Below, in pieces: positions 50,998 to 60,528 of a stretch of 64,000 nucleotides of DNA. Position 1 is the stretch's first letter, and every line of letters starts with the position of its first letter. The notes under the pieces were generated by a model. It worked only from the letters and a program-made list of their open reading frames with translations, ran no database searches and had not been told where the DNA came from. This stretch comes from Saprospiraceae bacterium. GTDB lineage: Bacteria; Bacteroidota; Bacteroidia; Chitinophagales; Saprospiraceae. The position numbers and the translations under genes were made by a program. The stretch lies in NCBI GenBank assembly GCA_958295895.1, contig CATQHI010000003.1, forward strand, positions 248,001-312,000, given 5' to 3'.

Positions 50998-53748
50998 TCA
51001 TGCCCCCCGCAACACACTCCCCGGCGTCTCCCCGTACCTCTCCCGGTACACCTTTACGAAATAGGTCGTGCTGCTAAAGCCGGTAGCGTGACCCACTTCG
51101 GCCACGGTCACCGCCGCGCCGGCGGTCAGTAAATCGTGGGCCCGCTGTAGCCGCACCGACTGGATGAACTGATTGGTAGACTGATCCAGCAGGCTACGGA
51201 GCTTCCGGTTCAGACTGGCCGGACTCATGCTGACGGCACCGGCCAAATCTGCCACCCGAAATTCTTCCTCGCTCAGGTGGGCTTCCACTACGTCCAGACA
51301 CCGCTGCAAAAAGTCCGAGTCTGCGGGTGTGGTAGTTACCTCCGCGGGCTTGAGCGCAATCGAGGTAGCGTAGCGCTGCCGCAGCAATTTTCTCGATTCG
51401 AGCAGGTTCGTCACCCGGGCCAGTAATTCCCGGTGATTGAAGGGTTTGGTGAGGTAAGCATCCGCTCCTACCCGCAATCCACTGATGCGGTCCTCGCTAC
51501 CGGCACGGGCAGTGAGTAGGATGATCGGTATGTGACTTACCTCGACGTCCTGCTTGATGGCCTCCACCAGTTCGTAGCCGTCCATGACCGGCATGGCCAC
51601 GTCACTGATGATGAGATCGGGGTGTACCTGCTTGGCGGCAAGGAGTCCGGCCCGCCCGTCCTCCGCTTCGGTAATCCGATACCCATCCCGTAGGGTCAGT
51701 TGGAGTAGTTCGCGCAGCGGAGCATTGTCCTCTACGAGCAGGAGCAGCGGCCGATCCCCCTGCGCGGCTACTCTTTCCGGCGCAGTACGCGCCACCGGTG
51801 TATTCAGCTGATCGGCAACTGAGTCATGCTGCGCTGTTTCTAATGCTTCGTCGGTTACTACGGCATTCGGGAGGTCAATCGTGAAGGTGGTGCCCTCCCC
51901 CACCTGGCTCGCTACCCGGACCGTGCCCCCGTGCAGGCGTACCAGTTCCCTGACCAGTGACAGCCCCAGGCCAGTACCCTCCACCTCCCCGCGTTCGGCG
52001 TCCGGGGCCCGGAAAAAGCGTTCGAAGATGGTAGAAAGCTGCGCCTGGCTAATCCCTACTCCCGTATCGCAGACCGCAATCCGCACATCGCTACCCCGCT
52101 CCCCTACCCTGACCGTTACCGCACCACCGGCGGGGGTAAATTTGATGGCATTGGTGATGAGGTTGAGCAGTACATCCTCGATCTTTTGGGCATCGAGGCG
52201 TGCAAGTATCCGCTCGGGGGTAGCGACGCACTGCAGGGATACCCTACGCTGTTCGGCCAGGTGGATGAAATCGGCCACCGTAGTCTCCACCAGGCTCACC
52301 GCGTCGACCACGGCAAGATCCAGCCCGGTCGCATCGGCCTCCAGGCGCGAAAGCTGTAGGATGCGGTTCACAAGCTCGAGTTGGCGTTTGGCATTGGTAT
52401 GGGCCAGGGTGAGTAACGCATGGTCGTTGTCTGCCCCCTCCTGATCCGGCGGGTGACGCTCCAGCAACTGCTCCAGTGGACTCATAATCAGGGTAAGTGG
52501 GGTACGGAACTCGTGTGAAATGTTGGCGAAAAACCGCGATTTAAGCTCCGTCTGCTCCGTAAGCCGCTCGGTCGTACTGCGCATATCGCGGATCTGCCGG
52601 GCCAGCGCCCGCACCAGCACGGCGGTAAAGGAGAGGCTACCGAACTGTAAGCCGTACTGTAACCAGTTGCTCAGCGCACTGGTCAGCATCAGTTGGCTGA
52701 TGTAGGCCAGACCGGGAAGGGCCAGCATGAGCGAGGAGATTAGTAGCTGCCGTGCCGCCGGGTCCCCCCTACGGCTCAGTACCAGGATGGGAGCCAGTAT
52801 GGTGAGTATCCACACGAGGAGCAGGAGGTTGGCGAGCCGTATGATCGACAGCAGGTGCCAACCCAGCAGGTAGGGTACGAACTGTGCGGCCACCGTAAGG
52901 AGTACCACCAGCCAGTAGAATCTATTGTACATGGGGTAGGTACAGGGCAGGCGTACAAAGCGTGCAATAAAGCCCGACATAGACACCACCAGCGAGGTGA
53001 TCACCAACTGTAAACTGCCTACCCCAACGCTGATCGGTGAGGGGAGGCCCAGCACGTCGGTCATGACGTTGACGACCAAAAAATAGGCCCCGAAGCTCAG
53101 CGTCACCCAGGCAAACAGTACCAGCGAACGGTCGCGGAACATCACAAATACGAACAGACTCAGCAGACTGATCGATAGCATAATACCGGCGTAAAAAAAG
53201 TGCCAGGCCGTGGAGGAGAGCTGGGCGTTCATGACCGCCCCCATCTCGTGACGCGTGGCCGCGGCAATGGTAACCAGCGGCCAGGGATCGCGGAAGTGCA
53301 GCCGCGCGTACACCGTCACCGAATCGTGCGGACGCAGACTCACCGGGTAAGTAGCCGGCAGTAAGCTTGCGTAGTGCGCCCGACTACCGGAGGCAGTCCG
53401 CAGGCCGAGGTACTCGATTTTCGCCCCCGTGCGCTGCGTATACACCCACGCACTATCGGCATCCCGGTTCAACAGCAGCAGTTCGGCTACCGAATGGTCG
53501 GTGGGGTTATCCATTCCCATCCTTGTCCAGACGTAGTAGTCCGTGAGCCGCGCCTGATCCTGCTTACCGGGCGTGACCCAGTCGCGACGTGCCATCACCT
53601 CATCAATCGACAGCCGCCCGGCGGTGTCCAGGAGGCAGCTACCGGCCAGCAGCCGGGCACCGGCCAGGGAGGTGTTCTGCGCCCTACCCTCGGGGGGAAG
53701 TAGTGCACACAGGAGGAGCAAAAAAAGCAGACGGACCGGGGCGAGCAT
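50998..53748 (-). CDS. Hybrid two-component regulator (7TMR-DISM, kinase, receiver, AraC)
   Basis: 916 residues in one chain. Signal peptide; extracytoplasmic 7TMR-DISM-type domain (about 25-180); seven membrane segments (about 185-395); HisKA with FFANISHEFRTPLTLI; HATPase with NAIKFTP, DTGVGIS and GTGLGLSLV; receiver with LLLLVEDN and DLIISDVAMPVMDGYE; AraC helix-turn-helix at the end (FRVADLAGAVSMSPASLNRK, TVAEVGHATGFSSTTYFVKV). All catalytic residues are visible. Unlike classical HTCS proteins it senses through a 7TMR-DISM module instead of periplasmic propellers. Divergent from DUF1080 gene 53825, its probable target. Confidence 0.92.
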   Translation of the reverse strand: MLAPVRLLFLLLLCALLPPEGRAQNTSLAGARLLAGSCLLDTAGRLSIDEVMARRDWVTPGKQDQARLTDYYVWTRMGMDNPTDHSVAELLLLNRDADSAWVYTQRTGAKIEYLGLRTASGSRAHYASLLPATYPVSLRPHDSVTVYARLHFRDPWPLVTIAAATRHEMGAVMNAQLSSTAWHFFYAGIMLSISLLSLFVFVMFRDRSLVLFAWVTLSFGAYFLVVNVMTDVLGLPSPISVGVGSLQLVITSLVVSMSGFIARFVRLPCTYPMYNRFYWLVVLLTVAAQFVPYLLGWHLLSIIRLANLLLLVWILTILAPILVLSRRGDPAARQLLISSLMLALPGLAYISQLMLTSALSNWLQYGLQFGSLSFTAVLVRALARQIRDMRSTTERLTEQTELKSRFFANISHEFRTPLTLIMSPLEQLLERHPPDQEGADNDHALLTLAHTNAKRQLELVNRILQLSRLEADATGLDLAVVDAVSLVETTVADFIHLAEQRRVSLQCVATPERILARLDAQKIEDVLLNLITNAIKFTPAGGAVTVRVGERGSDVRIAVCDTGVGISQAQLSTIFERFFRAPDAERGEVEGTGLGLSLVRELVRLHGGTVRVASQVGEGTTFTIDLPNAVVTDEALETAQHDSVADQLNTPVARTAPERVAAQGDRPLLLLVEDNAPLRELLQLTLRDGYRITEAEDGRAGLLAAKQVHPDLIISDVAMPVMDGYELVEAIKQDVEVSHIPIILLTARAGSEDRISGLRVGADAYLTKPFNHRELLARVTNLLESRKLLRQRYATSIALKPAEVTTTPADSDFLQRCLDVVEAHLSEEEFRVADLAGAVSMSPASLNRKLRSLLDQSTNQFIQSVRLQRAHDLLTAGAAVTVAEVGHATGFSSTTYFVKVYRERYGETPGSVLRGA

Positions 53749-53824
53749 AAAGCGGACAAAGAAGTAAGATAGCCACCCGGGCGGAAAATGACCTACATTA
53801 GTTCCTCAACCGATCGCTTATCGT

Positions 53825-54709
53825 ATGAAAAACGCGTTCCGACACCCGCTACGTATAGTCTTAATGCTCACCCTCACCGGCTGTCTAGCCCGTTGTAGCC
53901 CGCCCCCCGCGGTGGCAGCCACCCCCTCCCCTACCCCGTCAGCTGCTACCACCGCCTGGCAGTCGCTCTTCAACGGCCGTGACCTTACGGGCTGGACCCC
54001 CCACTTCGCCGGTCAGGAGGTAGGCGTCAATTTTCGCAACACCTTTCGCGTGGAGGACGCTATGCTGCGGGTGAGCTACGCGGACTACGACAATTTTGGT
54101 GGTGCCTACGGTCACCTCTACTACCGCCAGCCCTACAGCCACTACAAATTTCGCTTCGAGTACCGCTTCGTGGGCGAGCAGGTGCCCGGGGGCGAAACCT
54201 GGAACGTGCGCAATAGCGGTGTGATGTTCCACTCCCAGTCGGCCGAGAGTAATGAGCTGGCCCAGACCTTCCCGGTTTCCATCGAGCTCCAGCTCCTGGG
54301 CGGACTCAGCGACGGCCAGCCCCGCCCCACCGGTAACGTCTGCACCCCCGGCACGGCGGTTGTGTTCCAGGGCGATACCATCGACTACCGCCACTGCATC
54401 AATTCCAGCAGCGCTACCTACGACGGCGACGGGTGGATACGCGCCGAGGCCATCGTGCGGGGCGGTGAAGGAATGGACTTTCTCATCGAGGGCGACACCG
54501 TACTGCAGTTTACTCAGCCCCAGATCGGCGGCGGCTTCATCTACCGCAGTACGGACCAGGCCGACTGGCAGCAGGCCGGCATCACCACCACGCGCCAGGC
54601 CTGGCTCGACCGCGATGGAGAAATCCTCACCGAGGGTTACATTGCCCTCCAGGCCGAAAGTCACGGCATCGATTTTCGCCGCATCGAATTGCTCGATTTG
54701 ACGGAGTAA
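53825..54709 (+). CDS. DUF1080 (3-keto-disaccharide hydrolase) lipoprotein
   Basis: 294 residues. Lipobox LTGC (Cys about 20). The concanavalin-like DUF1080 domain starts WQSLFNGRDLTGWTPHFAG and has FRVEDAMLRVSYADYDNFGG, YSHYKFRFEYRF, WNVRNSGVMFHSQSAES and FPVSIELQLLGG. Family members hydrolyse 3-keto-glycosides or bind glycans in the periplasm. It is 9 bp ahead of the M14 peptidase gene and divergent from the hybrid regulator, so it forms an operon with the peptidase. Confidence 0.88.
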   Translation: MKNAFRHPLRIVLMLTLTGCLARCSPPPAVAATPSPTPSAATTAWQSLFNGRDLTGWTPHFAGQEVGVNFRNTFRVEDAMLRVSYADYDNFGGAYGHLYYRQPYSHYKFRFEYRFVGEQVPGGETWNVRNSGVMFHSQSAESNELAQTFPVSIELQLLGGLSDGQPRPTGNVCTPGTAVVFQGDTIDYRHCINSSSATYDGDGWIRAEAIVRGGEGMDFLIEGDTVLQFTQPQIGGGFIYRSTDQADWQQAGITTTRQAWLDRDGEILTEGYIALQAESHGIDFRRIELLDLTE

Positions 54710-54718
54710 GTTTGCCCC

Positions 54719-56023
54719 ATGCTACGATTTCTATTTCTGGTGTGCTACGCCCTTTCGGGCCTCCAGTGTGGGGCTGGGAGTAGTTCCGATACGCTGGCAC
54801 CTGCGGCCGCGCCCGATCCCTTCCCGGAGGCTGCCGTGCGGGCATCCCTTGACAGCTACCGCACGCAAACCATCACGACCCGGCGCTTCAAACAGTCGGA
54901 TCTGGAGCCGCTCCTCCGGGCACTTCCGGAAGGTTTTACCGTCGATACGGCGGGGCGTTCGGTGGAGGACCGTCCGCTCTGGCGCGTAAGCTGGGGGGGC
55001 GGGGGCACGCAGGTGCTACTCTGGTCGCAAATGCACGGCGACGAACCCACGGCTACGGCGGCCCTGTTTGACTTATTCAACTGGCTGGAGGGAACGGAAC
55101 CGGAACTGGACTCCCTGCGTACCCTGCTGCGCGAGGAGTTACACCTCACCTTCCTACCGATGCTCAACCCCGACGGCGCGGCACGTTACCAGCGGCGCAA
55201 CGCCCTGGGCATCGACCTTAACCGAGATGCCCTGCACCTCACCAGTCCCGAGGCACGCCTACTGAAGGAAGAACGCGACCGACTGGATGCCGCCTGGGGC
55301 TTTAATCTCCACGATCAGGGTATTTACTACTCGGCCGGCTTTCCGGCCGAACGAGGCTGCGCGCTTTCCATCCTGGCCCCAGCCTACGACTGGGAAAAAA
55401 CGATGGGCCCGAAGCGCGAAGATGCCGCCCAGCTCATCGCCCTCATGAACCACTACTGGCAGGACAGTCTGCCCGCTCAGGTGGGCCGCTACAACGACGA
55501 CTTCGAGCCGCGGGCCTTTGGGGATAACCTTCAGAAGTGGGGTACCCGCACTATCCTGATCGAGTCCGGCGGACTGGCTAGTGACCCGGAGAAGCAGCGC
55601 ATAAGGCGGCAAAATCTGCTGGGGATCATCGCCGGTCTACACGGTATCGCCACCGGGGCCTACGAAAGTTATCCCCTAGCTGACTACTGGCAAATCCCCG
55701 AAAACCAGTCGAATGGCATGCACGAGGTAATCCTAGAAAACGTGGCCGTGGAGCGGGACGGGCAGACCTACGTCATGGATGTCGGCCTACGTATCCGTGA
55801 GCGTACTACTGGACCCGACTACCGGGAATTTACCCCTACGGCCTACGTCAGCGACCTCGGCGATCTGCACACCTTTGGGGCTTTCTATCGCTACGACGCG
55901 GCCGGGCAGCGCATGGAGCTGGATGGCACCCTCGACATCGGGGCTCCGGCAAATTTCAAATTTTTCGGTCTGGACGGCGCGCTCCTGACTACGGTGATTG
56001 ACGGCCGGCTCAGCAAACGCTGA
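54719..56023 (+). CDS. M14 family zinc carboxypeptidase lipoprotein
   Basis: 434 residues. Short signal peptide with a lipobox LQCG (Cys18). Zinc ligands in WSQMHGDEPTATAALFD (H-x-x-E) and NLHDQG (His); substrate-binding LPMLNPDGAARYQRRNALG followed by IDLNRDA; catalytic Glu in LIESGGLASD. This is the M14 succinylglutamate-desuccinylase/peptidoglycan-carboxypeptidase-like group. It probably cleaves peptides or muropeptides in the periplasm. The last 120 residues are an additional domain. Intact. Confidence 0.87.
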   Translation: MLRFLFLVCYALSGLQCGAGSSSDTLAPAAAPDPFPEAAVRASLDSYRTQTITTRRFKQSDLEPLLRALPEGFTVDTAGRSVEDRPLWRVSWGGGGTQVLLWSQMHGDEPTATAALFDLFNWLEGTEPELDSLRTLLREELHLTFLPMLNPDGAARYQRRNALGIDLNRDALHLTSPEARLLKEERDRLDAAWGFNLHDQGIYYSAGFPAERGCALSILAPAYDWEKTMGPKREDAAQLIALMNHYWQDSLPAQVGRYNDDFEPRAFGDNLQKWGTRTILIESGGLASDPEKQRIRRQNLLGIIAGLHGIATGAYESYPLADYWQIPENQSNGMHEVILENVAVERDGQTYVMDVGLRIRERTTGPDYREFTPTAYVSDLGDLHTFGAFYRYDAAGQRMELDGTLDIGAPANFKFFGLDGALLTTVIDGRLSKR

Positions 56024-56059
56024 GGGGCGGGGGCAACGCATTTTAACTTGCCCACTTTG

Positions 56060-58024
56060 TTACTGCAGTATAGCGGCAAAACCGCCGTTGCGAACCATTC
56101 TGATGGTCATTACGTCGCCCGATTTTACCTGTTTGGTTTTCCGGCGGTAATCCATGGCCTGACGACCGGCATTGATACCATCCTCGAAGTACGTCATGGT
56201 GTAGCTTTTGCCCTCAGACAGGAAGTCAAAGTGAACCTCGATGTCCCGAGTTTCTTCTTCTCCATTGGTGATACCACCGATGAACCACTCATCGCCTTTC
56301 CGTTTTGCTACCACAGCTACTTGACCCGCCTCGGCGGCCAAGGCTTTTGTTTCGTCCCAGGTGGTGGGGACGGACGTGATGAATTCGGTACAATCGGGGT
56401 TCCGGTAGTACAGCGTCGGGTTGTCGGCCAGCATTTGAATACCGCTCTCGAACACGACAAATAGGGCTAACTGGTACGCGCGCGTACTCGGGCTGGCTGA
56501 GTTAGGGCGTGACGCATTGTAGCGGTCCGGTTGCATATTGATCATTGCTCCGGGGGTATAGTCCATTGGACCAACTGCATTTCGCATAAAGGGAAAGTAC
56601 AAACTGTTGTCGGGCACGGCACCCCCCATTTGCTCCATGCCCCGCACTCCTTCATACGAGATCAGGTTGGGATACTTGTATTCCAGTCCGGCCGGTTTGA
56701 ATGCACCATGAAAGTCGACGAATATCTCATGTTTTGCGGCCTCCTTTACAACGTCTTCGTAATAATTCACCATCCACTGATCGCTGCGGTCCATGAAGTC
56801 AATTTTTACGCCCTTTACGCCCCACTCTTGAAAGGTTTTGAATAGATCCATGTTATTGTGGACCGCCAACCAGGTTAACCAGAGAATGACATCTACGTTC
56901 TTTTCTTTGCCGTAGCGAATAATTTCGTGCACGTCTACGTCTGGATTCGGCGTATAGGGGTCAGTCGTGCTATTGGCCCAACCTTCATCCATCACGATGT
57001 ACCTGATGCCGTATTTCGACGCGAAGTCGATGTAGTACTTGTACGTATCGAGGTTGTAACCCGACACGAAGTTGACGTCCGGCCCGTAGGGGGATGCACC
57101 GTTCCACCATTCCCAGCTAGCCTGTCCCGGCTTGATCCATGACGGATCGGCAATAACCGATTCAGGAGCCAGTTTGAGGGTCATGGTGTTTTCCATCAAC
57201 TGCTTGTCATCCTGAGTGATGACGAAATATCGCCAGGGAAGCGAACGCGTACCGGTGGTCTTAGCGATATACGGAGCAGTTTTAAGTATTTCCTGGCTAC
57301 GGTCGCCATCCGGTCCGAACTCCAGCGGATTTTTTGGGAAGGTGCCCTCGGCTCCGTTCTGGCCGTTGCTCTTTAGGAACATACAGGGATAATCAACGAC
57401 GTCCGCTTCGCTGAGCAGGATCTTGTACCCGCGTTTGGTATCCATCAAAACAGGAAGGGTCGACATTTTGTCGGAAGCGTCCCAGTCAGTCGAGGCCAGG
57501 TGGGAGTAAGGCTCCTCATAGGACGTCTTGAAGCCGTTGGCTTGCTGCAGATCAAGAGCGTACTCTGCGGGAAAATTGATGGCAAAGCCTTCGTCTAGAA
57601 TTTCGACCTCACCCTCTTTACTGAGGATGAAGCGGTAGGCAACCCCATCATCGAACGCGCGAAATTCAACAGCGTAATCACCTTCGAACGTCAGCAATAA
57701 GTTATTGTAGTTATTGCGTACCGAGGCGAATTTGAGACTGATGTACGGCTCGATCACTTCGTCACCTTCCCCTTCTTCTGTAGATAGCAAGTCAGGGTTT
57801 TCTCCCAACAGCGTGCCATCGACATCAAGCGTCAGTCGGTTGTTGGAAAGCAGTTCTTCGTCGTTGCCCGATATGGTGTATTCTATCTGGTCACCAACGG
57901 TGACTGCTATCGTTAGTTGGCCGTTCGGCGATGAAAGATCGAATGTTTCTTCCTGGGCATGCACCCATGAGGTAAGGGTGAAAGCGACGAATAAGCACCA
58001 GAGGAGGGGGAATGGAAATTTCAT
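56060..58024 (-). CDS. GH97 family glycoside hydrolase
   Basis: 654 residues from the ATG at 58024 (signal peptide LLWCLFVAFTLTSWVHAQ). N-terminal beta-sandwich typical of GH97 (SPNGQLTIAVTVGDQIEYTI), catalytic barrel with WEWWNGASPYGPDVNFVSGY, RYIVMDEGWA, GVKGVKIDFMDRSDQWMV and ISYEGVRGMEQ. The Asp in V-K-I-D-F-M is the nucleophile of the retaining branch (alpha-galactosidase-like), whereas inverting GH97 alpha-glucosidases use Glu bases. So a periplasmic alpha-galactosidase or related retaining activity is likely. Convergent with the M14 gene. Confidence 0.92.
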   Translation of the reverse strand: MKFPFPLLWCLFVAFTLTSWVHAQEETFDLSSPNGQLTIAVTVGDQIEYTISGNDEELLSNNRLTLDVDGTLLGENPDLLSTEEGEGDEVIEPYISLKFASVRNNYNNLLLTFEGDYAVEFRAFDDGVAYRFILSKEGEVEILDEGFAINFPAEYALDLQQANGFKTSYEEPYSHLASTDWDASDKMSTLPVLMDTKRGYKILLSEADVVDYPCMFLKSNGQNGAEGTFPKNPLEFGPDGDRSQEILKTAPYIAKTTGTRSLPWRYFVITQDDKQLMENTMTLKLAPESVIADPSWIKPGQASWEWWNGASPYGPDVNFVSGYNLDTYKYYIDFASKYGIRYIVMDEGWANSTTDPYTPNPDVDVHEIIRYGKEKNVDVILWLTWLAVHNNMDLFKTFQEWGVKGVKIDFMDRSDQWMVNYYEDVVKEAAKHEIFVDFHGAFKPAGLEYKYPNLISYEGVRGMEQMGGAVPDNSLYFPFMRNAVGPMDYTPGAMINMQPDRYNASRPNSASPSTRAYQLALFVVFESGIQMLADNPTLYYRNPDCTEFITSVPTTWDETKALAAEAGQVAVVAKRKGDEWFIGGITNGEEETRDIEVHFDFLSEGKSYTMTYFEDGINAGRQAMDYRRKTKQVKSGDVMTIRMVRNGGFAAILQ

Positions 58025-58242
58025 TTTGTTTGTAGCGTTTTGGTAGGTACAATTCAAAAAACCGGTTGTGGCCGGGCCAAAAGTAGCGATTTTACCTTTT
58101 CCAAACGCAGGTGCCTGTGAGTACGACGGTAGGAACGTCCGGCTAATTTAGCTGTTTGCTTAGGCTACTCAGGGGTGGGACTGGGAGTCGGGAAATGTTG
58201 GTACCGTTTAACCTACCGTTTCGTCCCGGTGTTACCTACCAC

Positions 58243-59025
58243 ATGGAGAAACTCATCAACCTCACCAGAGCGCTAGGCATCGGGATGCTAATTGTCGTTG
58301 CCGCCGCTCTCCCTAGCTGCGACTCGGAAACCCGCCCGGCACAGACTCCTGCGGACCAGTCCATCGAGGCCACCGTTGGCGATCCTACCACCGCCGGCAA
58401 ACACATAAAACCCTTCCGGGAAGACCTGCCGACCATCGGACTACTCATGTACGACGGCGTCCTACAGAGTGAAGTAGTGGCCACCTCCGATGTATTCGGC
58501 AAACCTACCGAAGACGGGCAGCAGCTCTTTAATGTGGTCACCATCGCGCAGTCTACCGAGCCCATCACCACCGAGGAGGGCCTTAAACTGGTTCCGGACT
58601 ACACCTTCGAGGACTCCCCTACCCTGACGGCCCTCTTCGTACCTAGTGCCTACGATATGTACGAGCAGGTGCACAATGAACGCATCGTAGAATTCATTCG
58701 CGATAAGAATAAGGAAACTACCTACACGGTGAGTAACTGTGCCGGTGCCCAACTGATTGGAGCCTCCCACATCGCGGACGGACACAAAATTGTTACCTGG
58801 ATTGGAGGGGGTGAACAATTGCAAATAGACTACCCCAACCTAAAGGTGCAGGACGATAGCCAGGTCACCTACGTGGAGGACGGCAAGTTTAGCTCCTCGA
58901 ACGGAAACCTCACCAGCTACATCTCGGCCCTACACCTGCTGGAAAAGATGAGTAGTCCGGACCACCGGAAGTTCGTCGAATCTTACCTGTACCTGGAGCG
59001 GCTCCAGGATTATAAGTGGAACTAG
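58243..59025 (+). CDS. DJ-1/PfpI family lipoprotein
   Basis: 260 residues from the ATG at 58243, which gives a signal peptide with lipobox ALPSC (Cys23); in-frame starts at 58156 and 58198 add non-signal sequence. DJ-1/PfpI domain: IGLLMYDGVLQSEVVATSDV, FVPSAYDMYEQVHN and the nucleophile elbow TVSNCAGAQL (Cys), then SHIADGHKIVTWIGGGEQLQ. Usually cytosolic or fused to AraC; an exported lipidated version is less common. It may sense or detoxify reactive carbonyls. Followed by EthD, AraC and epimerase genes. Confidence 0.82.
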   Translation: MEKLINLTRALGIGMLIVVAAALPSCDSETRPAQTPADQSIEATVGDPTTAGKHIKPFREDLPTIGLLMYDGVLQSEVVATSDVFGKPTEDGQQLFNVVTIAQSTEPITTEEGLKLVPDYTFEDSPTLTALFVPSAYDMYEQVHNERIVEFIRDKNKETTYTVSNCAGAQLIGASHIADGHKIVTWIGGGEQLQIDYPNLKVQDDSQVTYVEDGKFSSSNGNLTSYISALHLLEKMSSPDHRKFVESYLYLERLQDYKWN

Positions 59026-59205
59026 GTGACTCGCCGATAGAAATTCAGCCCGGCGAAGCTTCTTTCCACCATCCAGCGCTTAGGCACTACCACAAACCCC
59101 TTGGTCTACCTGGGCCGTACCGGACACTCAAACGCTAGCGTATCAGGGCTGGCCAACAGCTCGGCAAACTGCCCCCATGTAGGCCTTACTCAAAAGGATA
59201 CTTTT

Positions 59206-59544
59206 ATGATAAAGATGATCATCACCATAAAGCGTCGAGAAGGCTTAAGCCATGAGGAATTCCTCCATTATCAGCGTGAAATTCACCGACCACTCCTGAT
59301 GTCGATCCCTGAGTCACGGCGTTATATCCGGCGGTTCGTAGTATCGTACCCGATTTCCTCACCAGACTATTCTGGTCCGGATTACAACTCAGTCGTCGAG
59401 GCATGGTTCGACAGCATGGAGGACATGAACGCGCTGTACTTTTCGGAGAACTTTCTGACCAAAGTCGATCCCGACCACAAGAACTTCATGGACATGTCCG
59501 CCTTCGGTCGCATCGTTGCCGAAGAGACGGTGGTGATGGAATGA
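59206..59544 (+). CDS. EthD-domain protein
   Basis: 112 residues from the ATG at 59206; the longer frame upstream has no family resemblance. Dimeric alpha/beta-barrel ferredoxin-like fold of the EthD type: IITIKRREGLSHEEFLHYQR, HRPLLMSIPESRRYIRRF and VEAWFDSMEDMNALYFSENF. EthD-like proteins take part in degradation of ethers or in polyketide and dye modification; here the substrate is open. It lies between the DJ-1 and AraC genes, all on the forward strand. Confidence 0.82.
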   Translation: MIKMIITIKRREGLSHEEFLHYQREIHRPLLMSIPESRRYIRRFVVSYPISSPDYSGPDYNSVVEAWFDSMEDMNALYFSENFLTKVDPDHKNFMDMSAFGRIVAEETVVME

Positions 59545-59586
59545 TCAGCTGAACGAATCGGTAGGGCCTCTGGTGGGATAAACGCC

Positions 59587-59594
59587 TATCTTTG
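59587..59594 (+). promoter_or_regulatory. -7 box TATCTTTG of AraC gene 59615
   Basis: Exact TAnnTTTG, 20 bp before the ATG at 59615. No TTTG at the -33 distance. Confidence 0.5.
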
Positions 59595-59614
59595 ATTGGT
59601 ACAAGTTCTTCCCC

Positions 59615-60520
59615 ATGTTGACAACCCCCCTTGCCACCTCCTACGCCGAACTATCCGTTACGCTACCGCTGGATGCGCGCATCGAAGCCGGGCAATTCAA
59701 CGTTTTTGCCGTAGCCGACCTAATGCGTGGCTACCATGCCAAGCCGCCGATGGCTTTCCACCGCCGCCCCTTCTATAAAATCAGCCTGCTGCGCGGACGC
59801 AGCCGTGTGGAGTACGCCGACCAGGCGGTAGAAGTAGATCCGTACGGCCTCTGGTTTGCCACTTCGCGGGTACCCTACCGCTGGGTGCCGCACGACCCGG
59901 CACAAACGGGATACTTCTGCCTGTTTACCGACGAATTCCTGCTGCCTACTAACGGTGGAGTCGTGCTGAACCAACTGCCCATCTTCCAGCCAGGCAACTG
60001 CCCGGTGTTGCCGCTGACGAACCAGGAATACGGGGCTATCGAAGCTATTTTTCACAACATGACCCTAGAGATTGCATCCGGCTACGCCTACAGATATGAC
60101 CTACTTCGGGCTTACCTGCTGGAGTTGATCTACCTCGCGCAAAAGATGCAACCCGCCCCCACACTGCCCCCCGTAACGAATGCGGCGCAGCGGCTGGTGA
60201 AGTCATTTACAGACCTACTGGAGCGGCAGTTTCCCCTGGCTACCCCGCAGCAGTCGCTGAAGCTACGTACGGCCGCTGCCTACGCCCAGCAGTTATCCGT
60301 CCACGTCAATCATCTGAACAGGGTGCTCAAGGGCGCTACCGGCCACACCACTACGGCCCTAATCAACGGCCGGATAGCGCAGGAAGCGCGCCTGCTCCTC
60401 AAGCAAACCCACTGGAACGTTTCGGAAATTGCCGACTGCCTGGGCTTCACTGACGTGGCGCACTTCTGTAACTTCTTTAAGCGGCAGACGGGGCAGGTGC
60501 CGGGAAATCTCCGGGGATAA
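59615..60520 (+). CDS. AraC family transcriptional regulator
   Basis: 301 residues, intact, fifth member of the local AraC family: FNVFAVADLMRGYHAKPPM, FHRRPFYKISLLRGRSRVEY, FCLFTDEFLLP, VNHLNRVLKGATGHTTTAL and HWNVSEIADCLGFTDVAHF. It ends 8 bp before operator module 60529-60593, which precedes the co-oriented epimerase gene. Here, 18 kb beyond the SusC gene and 25 kb from the nearest related AraC gene, the same regulator - operator - oxidoreductase order is repeated. Confidence 0.9.
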   Translation: MLTTPLATSYAELSVTLPLDARIEAGQFNVFAVADLMRGYHAKPPMAFHRRPFYKISLLRGRSRVEYADQAVEVDPYGLWFATSRVPYRWVPHDPAQTGYFCLFTDEFLLPTNGGVVLNQLPIFQPGNCPVLPLTNQEYGAIEAIFHNMTLEIASGYAYRYDLLRAYLLELIYLAQKMQPAPTLPPVTNAAQRLVKSFTDLLERQFPLATPQQSLKLRTAAAYAQQLSVHVNHLNRVLKGATGHTTTALINGRIAQEARLLLKQTHWNVSEIADCLGFTDVAHFCNFFKRQTGQVPGNLRG

Positions 60521-60528
60521 CACGATTG

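Noticed and set aside
56024-56059. Terminator between the convergent M14 and GH97 genes
   Set aside because: GGGCAA/TTGCCC makes a weak 6-bp stem with an 11-nt loop and no clear T run.
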